From Candidatus Homeothermus arabinoxylanisolvens (lineage in GTDB: Bacteria > Bacteroidota > Bacteroidia > Bacteroidales > Muribaculaceae): a DNA stretch of 64,000 bases. The position numbers were made by a program, and so were the translations under genes. The notes below the pieces were generated by a model, which was given only the letters and a program-made list of their open reading frames with translations, was not told the origin of the DNA and did not search any database. Each line of letters starts with the position of its first letter. Within the stretch, counting starts at the first letter, position 1. This document shows, piece after piece, positions 19,405 to 28,140 of this stretch. The stretch lies in assembly GCA_001689405.1 (NCBI GenBank), contig LUJO01000052.1:66990-130989 (forward strand), written 5' to 3'.

Positions 19405-21441
19405 ATGAATACATTAAAATACATCACCCTGTCACTGTCGCTTGCATGCGCGTTTACCGCCTGTGACGATGATGACGATTGGGCGGTCGGAAATCCCGTC
19501 ATGGAATTTGACGGACAGCTTGACCGCACGTGTTTCGGCGACAGTCTGCCGTTCACGGTAAAAGCCACCGATGTCGAAGTACCGCTGTCCACTCTGCGCG
19601 CCGAGCTCTACTTCGGCGAAGAGGTAGTGAGCACCACCGTCATAAGGACAAAAGTGAGCGGCAAGGACTATGAAGGCAAGATATATGTACCTTATCTGGC
19701 CGACATACCTGACGGACGCGCCACCCTGCGCCTTGTGCTACAGAACATCAACTTCACCACAAGCGAGCTGAACTACGAGGTGCCTATAACCCACCCCGAC
19801 TATCAGTCACTGACTTTCGTGTCGGCCGAAGGCGATACATATACTATGACCAAGCGCGACAAGTATGTATATGAGTTCACCGAGCGTCTGCCGCAGTCAT
19901 TGAAAGGCTATATCGTAGCGCCGAAATACGGCGAAAACGGCAACGAACTGCGCTTCGGCTATCAAAGCGGCGCCATAAAGATCGGTGCGGAAGGCACGAT
20001 ACCGTTCTCCAACTCGCGCGCCGGCAAGTACACCGTATCGTTCAACACGTTCTCGTTCACCGGATCGCCATTCGTTGTTCTGGCGTTCAACGGCAACTCC
20101 TTTGAGGAAGTAGACGACCATACATCGCGTCTTGACATGCATTTCGACAAGGGCATGACAGTGACTCCTTCGGGCTTCCCCAACTACGACGAGTGGTGGA
20201 TTGACCCCGACTTCTTCACCAAGAACGATGACGGCTCGCTCAAATTCAATGCCATATCGGGCGATTACCGCGTAATCGCCGACCAAGCCCTCAAGTATTT
20301 CAGAGTCGAAGTTTTGAAAAATGGCGAACCGGCTTCTCTCGCCGATGACGGCAGCGGTGCCCTCTGGGTAATCGGCGCCGATTTCGGAAAGCCATCCGTT
20401 TCATCAAACGAGACAGGCTGGAACACCGGAAAAGCGGTCTGCATGGCTCCTGTAGCCGACAAAGTCTATCAGATGACACTGGTAGGCGGCAAGACCGTCA
20501 AGACAAATTCCACCAACTTCAAGTTCTACGGCGCCGCAATGGACTGGGGCAATGAGTTCAAACATGACCGTCTGACTTCATCGAGCGACAAAATCCTCGT
20601 CGGTGACGGCAACGGACATGATGACGGCAACCTCTATCTGGCAGATGGCGTCACCCTGAAGGACAACATAATATATGTGTTCACCGTCGACATGACTGCC
20701 GGAGTTGACAACGCGGTTCTGTCTGTAACTGAAAACGGAGAGCTTCCGTTTGAAGAAAAAAGGCTGTTCATCAACAATAAGAAGATGACGACCAATGACA
20801 ACTCCATTTACACACTTACACTTCCTCTTTCGCAAGGCGACGCGATTGAATTCAACTCACTTGACGGCCTTTCGGAATACTACCTCGATCCCGACTTCTT
20901 TGAACTTGATGCAAACGAAGAGACCATATCGTTTATTCCGGCCGGCGGCGACTATGAGGTATCGGTAAATAAGACGACAAAGACGATAGGAGCACAGCGA
21001 ATGGACAACAACAGTCCGGCCTCACTGTCAGATGACGGACACGGTGCAATATACATAATGGGTTGGGGCTGCGGACATCCCTCGCTTGACAAGCAGTTTG
21101 GCTGGGACACCTCAAATGCGTTCGGCATGGCGGAGGTTCAGCCCAAAGTATACCGTTTCACGGCTGTTGCCGGTCCCGAAAAGGGCTCTTCCACAGGTCA
21201 GAGAATCAGGACGGACTACATAGACATAAAATTATTCTGGCAGAAAGGCTGGGGAGGAGAGTTCAGCAACGACAAGAATCTCACTATGGAGCCGGGTACT
21301 GAAAAATACTTGAAAATATCCGATTCAGGCAATATAGGATTGGCCGATGACGTGACGTTAGAAGAGAACTCCACTTATGTCATCACCATCGATTTGTCGC
21401 AGGGCAATGACAAGGGTACCGTAAGCATGATAAAAAAGTAA
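19405..21441 (+). CDS. SusE-like surface glycan-binding lipoprotein with duplicated modules
   Basis: Lipoprotein (FTAC lipobox) of 678 residues, probably a non-catalytic glycan-binding protein of the PUL. After an N-terminal Ig-like part (about 25-130) two similar blocks follow. Each has a W/YY-x-DPDFF start (EWWIDPDFF near 265 and EYYLDPDFF near 490), then PASL-(A/S)-DDG-x-GA, a GW-x-T core and a VYxxT-x-V-(A/G)-G strand. Placement between GH30 and GH3 matches the surface glycan-binding protein of the BT3309-BT3314 type locus. Pfam assignment (DUF5121/DUF5125 group) is from memory and unsure. Confidence 0.8.
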   Translation: MNTLKYITLSLSLACAFTACDDDDDWAVGNPVMEFDGQLDRTCFGDSLPFTVKATDVEVPLSTLRAELYFGEEVVSTTVIRTKVSGKDYEGKIYVPYLADIPDGRATLRLVLQNINFTTSELNYEVPITHPDYQSLTFVSAEGDTYTMTKRDKYVYEFTERLPQSLKGYIVAPKYGENGNELRFGYQSGAIKIGAEGTIPFSNSRAGKYTVSFNTFSFTGSPFVVLAFNGNSFEEVDDHTSRLDMHFDKGMTVTPSGFPNYDEWWIDPDFFTKNDDGSLKFNAISGDYRVIADQALKYFRVEVLKNGEPASLADDGSGALWVIGADFGKPSVSSNETGWNTGKAVCMAPVADKVYQMTLVGGKTVKTNSTNFKFYGAAMDWGNEFKHDRLTSSSDKILVGDGNGHDDGNLYLADGVTLKDNIIYVFTVDMTAGVDNAVLSVTENGELPFEEKRLFINNKKMTTNDNSIYTLTLPLSQGDAIEFNSLDGLSEYYLDPDFFELDANEETISFIPAGGDYEVSVNKTTKTIGAQRMDNNSPASLSDDGHGAIYIMGWGCGHPSLDKQFGWDTSNAFGMAEVQPKVYRFTAVAGPEKGSSTGQRIRTDYIDIKLFWQKGWGGEFSNDKNLTMEPGTEKYLKISDSGNIGLADDVTLEENSTYVITIDLSQGNDKGTVSMIKK

Positions 21442-21463
21442 GGTAAAAAGTTGGTGTAATATT

Positions 21464-21490
21464 GGCTTGGAGCTATATTTGCTCCAAGCC
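21464..21490 (+). repeat. Intercistronic hairpin between the SusE-like gene and GH3
   Basis: Perfect 10-bp stem GGCTTGGAGC/GCTCCAAGCC with a 7-base loop and no T-run. This may be an mRNA processing or stabilising hairpin rather than a terminator. Confidence 0.6.
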
Positions 21491-21542
21491 ATTGCTTATG
21501 AAACAATGTAATGAACAACAATAACATAAAAAAGCAACGATC

Positions 21543-23786
21543 ATGAAAAAACAACTGCTATCACTCATTCTAACGGCAGCATGCTTTACGGCAGGGTCCG
21601 CGTCAGCTCCCGCGTATCTCGACGAGACACGTCCAATCGACGAGCGCATAGAGGATGCGTTGTCAAGAATGACATTAGAGGAAAAAGTAGCCGTACTGCA
21701 CGCGCAGTCCAAGTTTTCATCGGCCGGAGTGCCGCGTCTGGGCATACCCGAGGTATGGACGACCGACGGCCCCCACGGCATACGTGCGGAAGTATTCTGG
21801 GACGAGTGGGATCAAGCCGGATGGACCAACGACTCCTGCATAGCGTTTCCCGCACTCACATGTCTTGCCGCGACATGGAATCCTGAAATAAGCTCTCTTT
21901 ACGGAAAAAGCATAGGCGAAGAGGCCCGTTACAGGAAAAAAGACATACTTCTCGGACCCGGAGTAAACATATGCCGCACTCCGCTCAACGGGCGCAATTT
22001 CGAGTATATGGGCGAAGACCCGTATCTGGCCTCGGTAATGGTGGTGCCTTATGTACAGGGAGTGCAAAGCAACGGTGTGGCCGCATGTGTGAAGCACTAC
22101 GCCCTGAACAACCACGAGACAAACCGTCACACGACCAATGTCATTGTCGACGACCGCGCGCTGTACGAGATATATCTGCCGGCATTCAAAGCCGCTGTCG
22201 ACGGAGGAGCGTGGAGCATAATGGGCAGCTACAACCTGTACGACAATGAACACGGATGTCACAACAGCCGTCTGCTCAACGACATACTCAAAGGTGAGTG
22301 GGGCTTCGACGGTGTAGTCGTATCGGACTGGGGCGGCACGCATAATACGGCGGAAGCCATAACCAACGGTCTCGACATGGAGTTTGGCAGTTGGACCAAC
22401 GGTCTTACCAACGGTTCGAGCAACGCGTACGACAATTACTATCTCGCTCTGCCTTACCTGAATCTTCTGCGCGAAGGCAAAGCCGATACCGCGACGCTCG
22501 ATGACAAAGTGCGCCGTGTGCTGAGACTGATGTACCGCACCGTGCTTGACCGCAACCGTCCGTTCGGGGCACTCAGAGCGGACAGCCACATAGAAGCGGC
22601 CCGTCGCATAGGCGAAGAGGGCATAGTGCTTCTTCAGAACCGGGGCGACCTGCTGCCGCTGAACCTTGAGAACAAGCCCGTCATAGCCGTCATTGGTGAA
22701 AATGCGATAAAAATGATGACCGTAGGTGGCGGAAGCTCGTCGCTCAAGGCTCAATACGAGATATCGCCGCTTGACGGCATAAAGAAACGTGTGGGCGACA
22801 ACGGCCGTGTGGTCTATGCACGCGGATACGTGGGCGACGCTTCAGGCGAGTACAACGGCGTGAGCACCGGACAGGATCTCACCGACAAACGCAGTCAGGA
22901 AGAGCTTATGGCGGAAGCGGTGGAGACCGCGCGCAACGCCGATTATGTGATATTCGTAGGCGGACTTAACAAATCGGCCCATCAGGACTGCGAGGACTCC
23001 GACCGCAAGGGTCTCGAACTGCCCTACGGTCAGGACCGCCTTATATCGGCGCTCGCGGCTGTAAACAAAAACATGATTGTAGTCAACATATCGGGCAATG
23101 CGGTAGCCATGCCGTGGGTAAAGGAAGCACCCGCCATTGTTCAGGCTTGGTATCTCGGCACTGAATGTGGCAACGCGCTTGCCGCCGTACTTGCCGGCGA
23201 CGTCAATCCGTCGGGCAAACTCCCGATGACATTCCCCGTGTCGCTTTCCGATGTAGGCGCACATACGGGCGGCACATATCCCGGAACCCCGCGCGGCGAC
23301 GGCAGCGGCATAATAGACTGCGAGTACAACGACGGGCTGTATGTGGGATATCGCTGGACCGACAAGAACAAGCTGAAACCGCTGTTCCCCTTCGGCCACG
23401 GACTCAGTTACACCCGGTTTAAATACGGCAAGCCGCAGATTGACAGCAAGACAATGACACCCGACGGCAAAGTCACCGTTACCGTACCGGTAACCAACAC
23501 AGGCAACCGCGAGGGAGCGGAAGTGGTGCAACTATACATAACCGACGTGAAGTCATCGCTTCCGCGTCCGGTAAAAGAGCTGAAAGGGTTCAAAAAGATA
23601 AGCATCGCGCCGCAAGCTACCGAAAATGTGACCTTCACAATCGACAAGAGCGCGTTGAGCTACTTTGACGACAGCAGACACGCATGGGTGTGCGAACCCG
23701 GAAAATTCGAGGCGCTCATAGGAGCCTCGGCAGGCGACATACGATGCCATGCCGCATTTGAAGTCATACCCGCCGACAACCGATAA
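21543..23786 (+). CDS. GH3 family beta-glucosidase
   Basis: Exo-acting hydrolase that would release glucose from imported or periplasmic oligosaccharides. Signal peptide, then the GH3 TIM barrel with the substrate motifs KHYALNNHE and the nucleophile Asp (D262) in VVVSDWGGTHN. The alpha/beta sandwich domain follows (about 370-600), then a C-terminal fibronectin-III-like domain (VTVPVTNTGNREGAEVVQLY). The length of 747 residues fits. It is the last gene of the PUL and is followed by a terminator. Specificity for beta-1,6-linked glucose is inferred from the locus. Confidence 0.92.
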   Translation: MKKQLLSLILTAACFTAGSASAPAYLDETRPIDERIEDALSRMTLEEKVAVLHAQSKFSSAGVPRLGIPEVWTTDGPHGIRAEVFWDEWDQAGWTNDSCIAFPALTCLAATWNPEISSLYGKSIGEEARYRKKDILLGPGVNICRTPLNGRNFEYMGEDPYLASVMVVPYVQGVQSNGVAACVKHYALNNHETNRHTTNVIVDDRALYEIYLPAFKAAVDGGAWSIMGSYNLYDNEHGCHNSRLLNDILKGEWGFDGVVVSDWGGTHNTAEAITNGLDMEFGSWTNGLTNGSSNAYDNYYLALPYLNLLREGKADTATLDDKVRRVLRLMYRTVLDRNRPFGALRADSHIEAARRIGEEGIVLLQNRGDLLPLNLENKPVIAVIGENAIKMMTVGGGSSSLKAQYEISPLDGIKKRVGDNGRVVYARGYVGDASGEYNGVSTGQDLTDKRSQEELMAEAVETARNADYVIFVGGLNKSAHQDCEDSDRKGLELPYGQDRLISALAAVNKNMIVVNISGNAVAMPWVKEAPAIVQAWYLGTECGNALAAVLAGDVNPSGKLPMTFPVSLSDVGAHTGGTYPGTPRGDGSGIIDCEYNDGLYVGYRWTDKNKLKPLFPFGHGLSYTRFKYGKPQIDSKTMTPDGKVTVTVPVTNTGNREGAEVVQLYITDVKSSLPRPVKELKGFKKISIAPQATENVTFTIDKSALSYFDDSRHAWVCEPGKFEALIGASAGDIRCHAAFEVIPADNR

Positions 23787-23815
23787 TACGATTACCAGTC
23801 AACATACATAACCTG

Positions 23816-23848
23816 AAGGCCGCCCATGTCACGGACGGCCTTATTTTT
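23816..23848 (+). terminator. PUL terminator after GH3
   Basis: AAGGCCG/CGGCCTT stem followed by TATTTTTT. Confidence 0.8.
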
Positions 23849-23914
23849 TGTACAACGAACGCTCTTCAAGCTAATTTTCATCGTTTTGTCCACCTGAATT
23901 ACGATATGTTTGAC

Positions 23915-23922
23915 TATATTTG
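23915..23922 (+). promoter_or_regulatory. GH127 -7 box
   Basis: TATATTTG, 67 bases before the gene; TTG upstream is at a longer than usual distance. Confidence 0.5.
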
Positions 23923-23989
23923 CATAACGTCTTAACCTCACGAATTTTAAGCCGCGATTTATCACATATATCACAAATCTTCATACACG

Positions 23990-26398
23990 ATGAAAAAAAG
24001 TATCATAACGTTATTGCTGCCGGCCGTCGCTACAGTCGGCATCCGCGCCGCCTCGCCGGTGCAGGCCCACGGCTACCCCATCGACCCTGTGCCGTTTACC
24101 TCGGTCAAGGTATCGGACAACTTCTGGGGACAGCGTCTGAAAGCGAGTCGCGAGGTCACCATACCCCTCGCATTCTCCAAGTGCGAGGAGACGGGACGTT
24201 ATCTCAACTTCATAAACGCAGCCCACCCGAGCGACACGATAAAGCCGGGCGGTTTTTCGTTTGACGACACCGACGTATACAAGACAATAGAGGGAGCGAG
24301 CTATCTGCTTCAGACCTACCCCGACAAACAGCTTGAAAAGTATATAGACAGCGTGCTTGTCATCGTGGCGGCCGCACAGGAGCCCGACGGATACCTGTAC
24401 ACAAGCCGCACGATGAACCCGAAACACCCGCACCAATGGGCCGGGAAGCGCCGGTGGGAAAAAGTCGAGGAGCTCAGCCATGAGTTCTACAACCTCGGCC
24501 ATATGATAGAGGGAGCCATAGCGCACTATCAGGCTACCGGCAAGCGCAACTTCCTCGACATAGCCATAAAGTACGCCGACTGTGTATGTCGCGAGATAGG
24601 CGACAAGCCCGGGCAGCTCGTTCTTGTACCGGGACACCAGATAGCGGAGATGGCCCTTGCGAAACTGTATCTCGTAACCGGCGACAGAAAATACCTCGAC
24701 CAAGCCAAATTCTTTCTTGACAAGCGCGGACACACATCGCGCCGCGATGCCTACAGTCAGGCCCACAAACCGGTCACCGAACAGGACGAAGCCGTGGGAC
24801 ATGCCGTCAGGGCGGCATACATGTATGCGGGCATGGCCGACGTGGCGGCGCTTACCGGCGACTCCGCCTACATACATGCCATCGACAGGATATGGGACAA
24901 CATGACGGGCAAGAAGTACTACATAACAGGAGGAATAGGCGCCACAAGCAACGGAGAGGCTTTCGGCGCCAACTACGAGCTGCCCAACATGTCGGCATAC
25001 TGCGAGACATGCGCCGCCATCGGAAACGTGTATGTCAACCACCGCCTGTTTCTGCTTCACGGCGACTCGAAGTATTATGACGTGCTGGAGCGCACGCTGT
25101 ACAACGGGCTTATCTCGGGCGTGTCGCTTGACGGAGGCGGCTTCTTCTATCCCAATCCGCTTGAGTCGGCGGGCCAGCACCAGCGTCAGCCGTGGTTTGG
25201 CTGTGCGTGCTGTCCGTCCAACATATGCCGCTTCATCCCGTCGCTCCCCGGCTACATATACGCGGTCAAGGAGCGCGATGTGTATGTCAACCTGTTTATG
25301 TCAAACACCGCGCGGCTCGACGTGGCCGGCAAGCAGGTCACGCTGAGCCAGAACACCTCCTACCCGTGGAACGGCGACATAGACATAACCGTCGACCGCA
25401 ACAAGGCAGGACGCTTCACAATGATGATACGCATACCGGGCTGGGTACGCAACCGCCCCGTGCCGAGCGACCTATACAGATACACCGACGGCAAACAGCC
25501 CGAATACTCGGTCAAAGTCAACGGCGAGGCGGTCGGCTGCACATTGCGCGACGGATATGTAGGCATCGACCGCAAGTGGAAGCAGGGCGACCGCGTGGAG
25601 ATACACTTCGACATGGAGCCCCGCACAGTCAGAGCCGACAGCCGTGTCGTGGCCGACCGCGGACGCATAGCCGTGGAACGCGGCCCTATAGTATACTGCG
25701 CCGAGTGGCCTGACAACGAGTTTGACGTGCTCGCCGTGCTCGTCAACCAACATCCCGAATTCAACGTAGTCAGCGCCCCCGAAACGCTTTACGGCATAGA
25801 CAAGCTCGTGACCGACGCGCAGGTACTGGAATACCGCGCCGACGGACGCCTTGCCGCCGACGACGTGAAGCTGACCCTCATACCTTACTACGCATGGGCC
25901 CACCGCGGCCCCGGCAAGATGGCCGTATGGCTTCCGCAGGAAGTAAGCGCAGCCAATCCTGTACCGGCGCCCACACTCGCCACGAGCGGCCGCCTGAGCG
26001 CATCGCACCCGTCGCCCTCGTTAGGCGCGGTCAACGACCGTCTTATACCCGCCGACGAAAACGACCGTTCCCTGCCTTACTACCACTGGGGACCGTCGGA
26101 CAGCGCCACCGGGTGGCTCATATACGAGTTTCCCGAAGCGAAGGAGGTGCGCGGCTCGACAGTGTACTGGTACGATGACGCCCCGTGGGGAGGATGCCGT
26201 GCGCCGAAAAGCTGGAGGATCCTGTACCGCGACGCCAACGGCGACTGGCGGCCTGTAAGCGGCGCCGACAGTTACGGCACGGCAAAAGGCACGGCCAATA
26301 CGGTAAACTTCAGTCCGGTCAAGACTTCAGCCGTAAAGCTCGAAGCGGTCCAGCCTGACGGCAACCGGGCGGGCGTATTTGAGTGGGAACTGTTCTGA
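23990..26398 (+). CDS. GH127 family glycoside hydrolase (beta-L-arabinofuranosidase type)
   Basis: Signal peptide, then an (alpha/alpha)6 barrel. The zinc/cysteine active site of GH127 is visible: E339 and C341 in AYCETCAAIG, and C407-C408 in GCACCPSNICR; one cysteine is the nucleophile in characterised enzymes. A C-terminal beta-sandwich (about 640-802) resembles a carbohydrate-binding jelly roll. The length of 802 residues fits secreted Bacteroidetes members. It has its own promoter and terminator and is not in the GH30 operon, so its substrate (arabinose-containing glycans in known members) may be unrelated. Confidence 0.9.
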   Translation: MKKSIITLLLPAVATVGIRAASPVQAHGYPIDPVPFTSVKVSDNFWGQRLKASREVTIPLAFSKCEETGRYLNFINAAHPSDTIKPGGFSFDDTDVYKTIEGASYLLQTYPDKQLEKYIDSVLVIVAAAQEPDGYLYTSRTMNPKHPHQWAGKRRWEKVEELSHEFYNLGHMIEGAIAHYQATGKRNFLDIAIKYADCVCREIGDKPGQLVLVPGHQIAEMALAKLYLVTGDRKYLDQAKFFLDKRGHTSRRDAYSQAHKPVTEQDEAVGHAVRAAYMYAGMADVAALTGDSAYIHAIDRIWDNMTGKKYYITGGIGATSNGEAFGANYELPNMSAYCETCAAIGNVYVNHRLFLLHGDSKYYDVLERTLYNGLISGVSLDGGGFFYPNPLESAGQHQRQPWFGCACCPSNICRFIPSLPGYIYAVKERDVYVNLFMSNTARLDVAGKQVTLSQNTSYPWNGDIDITVDRNKAGRFTMMIRIPGWVRNRPVPSDLYRYTDGKQPEYSVKVNGEAVGCTLRDGYVGIDRKWKQGDRVEIHFDMEPRTVRADSRVVADRGRIAVERGPIVYCAEWPDNEFDVLAVLVNQHPEFNVVSAPETLYGIDKLVTDAQVLEYRADGRLAADDVKLTLIPYYAWAHRGPGKMAVWLPQEVSAANPVPAPTLATSGRLSASHPSPSLGAVNDRLIPADENDRSLPYYHWGPSDSATGWLIYEFPEAKEVRGSTVYWYDDAPWGGCRAPKSWRILYRDANGDWRPVSGADSYGTAKGTANTVNFSPVKTSAVKLEAVQPDGNRAGVFEWELF

Positions 26399-26443
26399 CA
26401 TCATTACCCTAACGGGCAGAATAATTGTCACATAATACCCATA

Positions 26444-26477
26444 AACCTCACATGATTTTTGTCGTGTGAGGTTTTTT
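26444..26477 (+). terminator. GH127 terminator
   Basis: AACCTCACA/TGTGAGGTT stem with a 12-base loop and a T-run. Confidence 0.85.
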
Positions 26478-26510
26478 ACTTAATTTTATGCTCTAATTTT
26501 CAAGCTTGTC

Positions 26511-27218
26511 ATGAAAAAAGTATCATTCTCAATCTTGGGCCTCCTGTTTGCACTATGCGTCTACGCCCACTGTCCTGCGAAAGTATCAATTCTCGGTGAC
26601 TCATACTCTACATTTCAGAACCATGTCGTGCCCGACACAAACTACGTGTGGTATTTTGCCGACGCCAACGAACCCGAACGCACCGACGTGGCTACCGTAG
26701 ATGATACTTGGTGGATGCGCTTCATAGCCCGCAACGGCCTGCAGCTCGAGCGAAACAATTCATTTTCAGGAGCTACGGTGTGCAATCGCGGATATGAGGG
26801 TGCCGACTACAGCGACCGCGCGTTCATAAGACGCATGGACAACCTCGGCAATCCGGATCTCATACTGGTATTCGGAGCCACCAACGACTGCTGGGCCAAA
26901 GTGCCCCTCGGGAAGAAAGGGTCCGACGACCTGTACACATTCATTCCGGCCATGGACAAGATGCTCCGCGAGCTTCCGACGCTTTATCCCGACGCCCGCA
27001 TAGTGTTCATGCTCAACGACGAGATACAGGGCGACATGCGCAAGGCCATCACAGAGCTGTGCGCTGACAACAACATCGAGTGCCTCCTTCTAAGCGGCAT
27101 ATCGAAGCGTCAGGGTCATCCCGACAAAGCAGGCATGCAGCAGATAAGCGACCAGCTTACCGACTTTCTGCACTCCGGCCGCTGCAGCCGCCACTGCCAC
27201 AAACACAGCAACAACTAA
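26511..27218 (+). CDS. SGNH/GDSL family hydrolase, secreted
   Basis: Probable esterase or acetylhydrolase. Signal peptide MKKVSFSILGLLFALCVYAH. The catalytic blocks are visible: Ser in ILGDSYSTF (block I), Asn in VFGATNDCW (block III), and Asp/His region in KRQGHPDKAGM (block V). Bacteroidetes members often deacetylate glycans, but the substrate here is unknown. The porin-like gene follows 21 bases later on the same strand. Confidence 0.82.
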   Translation: MKKVSFSILGLLFALCVYAHCPAKVSILGDSYSTFQNHVVPDTNYVWYFADANEPERTDVATVDDTWWMRFIARNGLQLERNNSFSGATVCNRGYEGADYSDRAFIRRMDNLGNPDLILVFGATNDCWAKVPLGKKGSDDLYTFIPAMDKMLRELPTLYPDARIVFMLNDEIQGDMRKAITELCADNNIECLLLSGISKRQGHPDKAGMQQISDQLTDFLHSGRCSRHCHKHSNN

Positions 27219-27239
27219 AAATCATATATTGCCCGTATT

Positions 27240-27983
27240 ATGAAAAAGACTCTTTTAATCATGGCGGCGCTCATAGCCATATGCACAGGCGCGTCGCAGG
27301 CTCAGTCGATAGTGATGTTTGACAAAGGACGTCCGTCCAAGATCATACAGATAGGCGTGCGCGCCGGTTTCAACACATCCAATCTCGCCACCAACTACGA
27401 CAAGGCCTTCCCCGACATAACGTGGAACCATACCCAATGGCGTCAAGGCCTGACGCTGGGAGCAGTCGTGGATATAAATCTACGCAACTTCTTCTCCATA
27501 CAGTCGGGACTGTTCTACAAATCGCGAGGTAACGACTTCCACTACCTCGTCAACGACAACGAAAGCCTTGTGGCACTTGACGGCAAGTGGCGCGGCAATT
27601 ATTTCGAGATACCGCTGCTGGCCTCGCTGCGCCTCGGCGTATTTGAGCTCGCGCAACTGCAGGTCGACCTCGGTCCGTACTTCGCGACAGGCTTCGGCGG
27701 CAAGGTAAAATACGATGTATTCGAGACCGACACCGAGGATCCGTTGAAACCGGAGATTTCGCACAAAAGCGTCAAAGCCGACTATTTCGGCGACAAAGGC
27801 ATGGTGCAGCGTTACGACTGGGGTATAAAGACCGGCGTAGGTCTGCTTCTGCTACAGCACTACTACCTCGGCGTACACTTCAACTACAGCTGCCGCAACG
27901 TGCTCAAGGAGCTTGACGGCGCGGTAAAACGCCCCAACGGTCACAACAAGGCATGGACTTTCACGCTCGGATATAACTTCTAA
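27240..27983 (+). CDS. PorT-like outer membrane beta-barrel protein
   Basis: Signal peptide (ends near ASQAQS) and alternating beta-strand pattern, beginning IQIGVRAGFNTSNLA and ending FTLGYNF with the terminal aromatic typical of outer membrane barrels. The 247-residue length fits the PorT/OMP_b-brl_2 group. The function of this member is unknown. It is cotranscribed with the SGNH hydrolase and followed by a terminator. Confidence 0.75.
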   Translation: MKKTLLIMAALIAICTGASQAQSIVMFDKGRPSKIIQIGVRAGFNTSNLATNYDKAFPDITWNHTQWRQGLTLGAVVDINLRNFFSIQSGLFYKSRGNDFHYLVNDNESLVALDGKWRGNYFEIPLLASLRLGVFELAQLQVDLGPYFATGFGGKVKYDVFETDTEDPLKPEISHKSVKADYFGDKGMVQRYDWGIKTGVGLLLLQHYYLGVHFNYSCRNVLKELDGAVKRPNGHNKAWTFTLGYNF

Positions 27984-28006
27984 GCCAACCCTGTCCTTCA
28001 TACGAC

Positions 28007-28035
28007 AAAGCCCCGCGGTCGACCGACGGGGCTTT
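28007..28035 (+). terminator. Terminator after the PorT-like gene
   Basis: AAAGCCCCG/CGGGGCTTT stem followed by TATAATTTTAT. Confidence 0.75.
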
Positions 28036-28046
28036 ATAATTTTATG

Positions 28047-28140
28047 GGTCATTAGCAAAACCCGGTTGAAATGTTAAAGTATAACGGATTGGCAGGGGCG
28101 CCGGCATCAAACCGCCGCGATTAACATTTCAATCGGGTTT
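28047..28140. repeat. Dispersed REP-like repeat, copy B, with 20-bp inverted repeat
   Basis: Left arm 28058-28077 and right arm 28121-28140 are inverted copies with one mismatch (a G-T pair in RNA), enclosing 43 bases that hold the family core GGATTGGCAGGGGCGCCGG. Positions 28047-28099 match copy A closely. The right arm contains the stop codon and last codons of the M16 peptidase gene. Confidence 0.85.
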
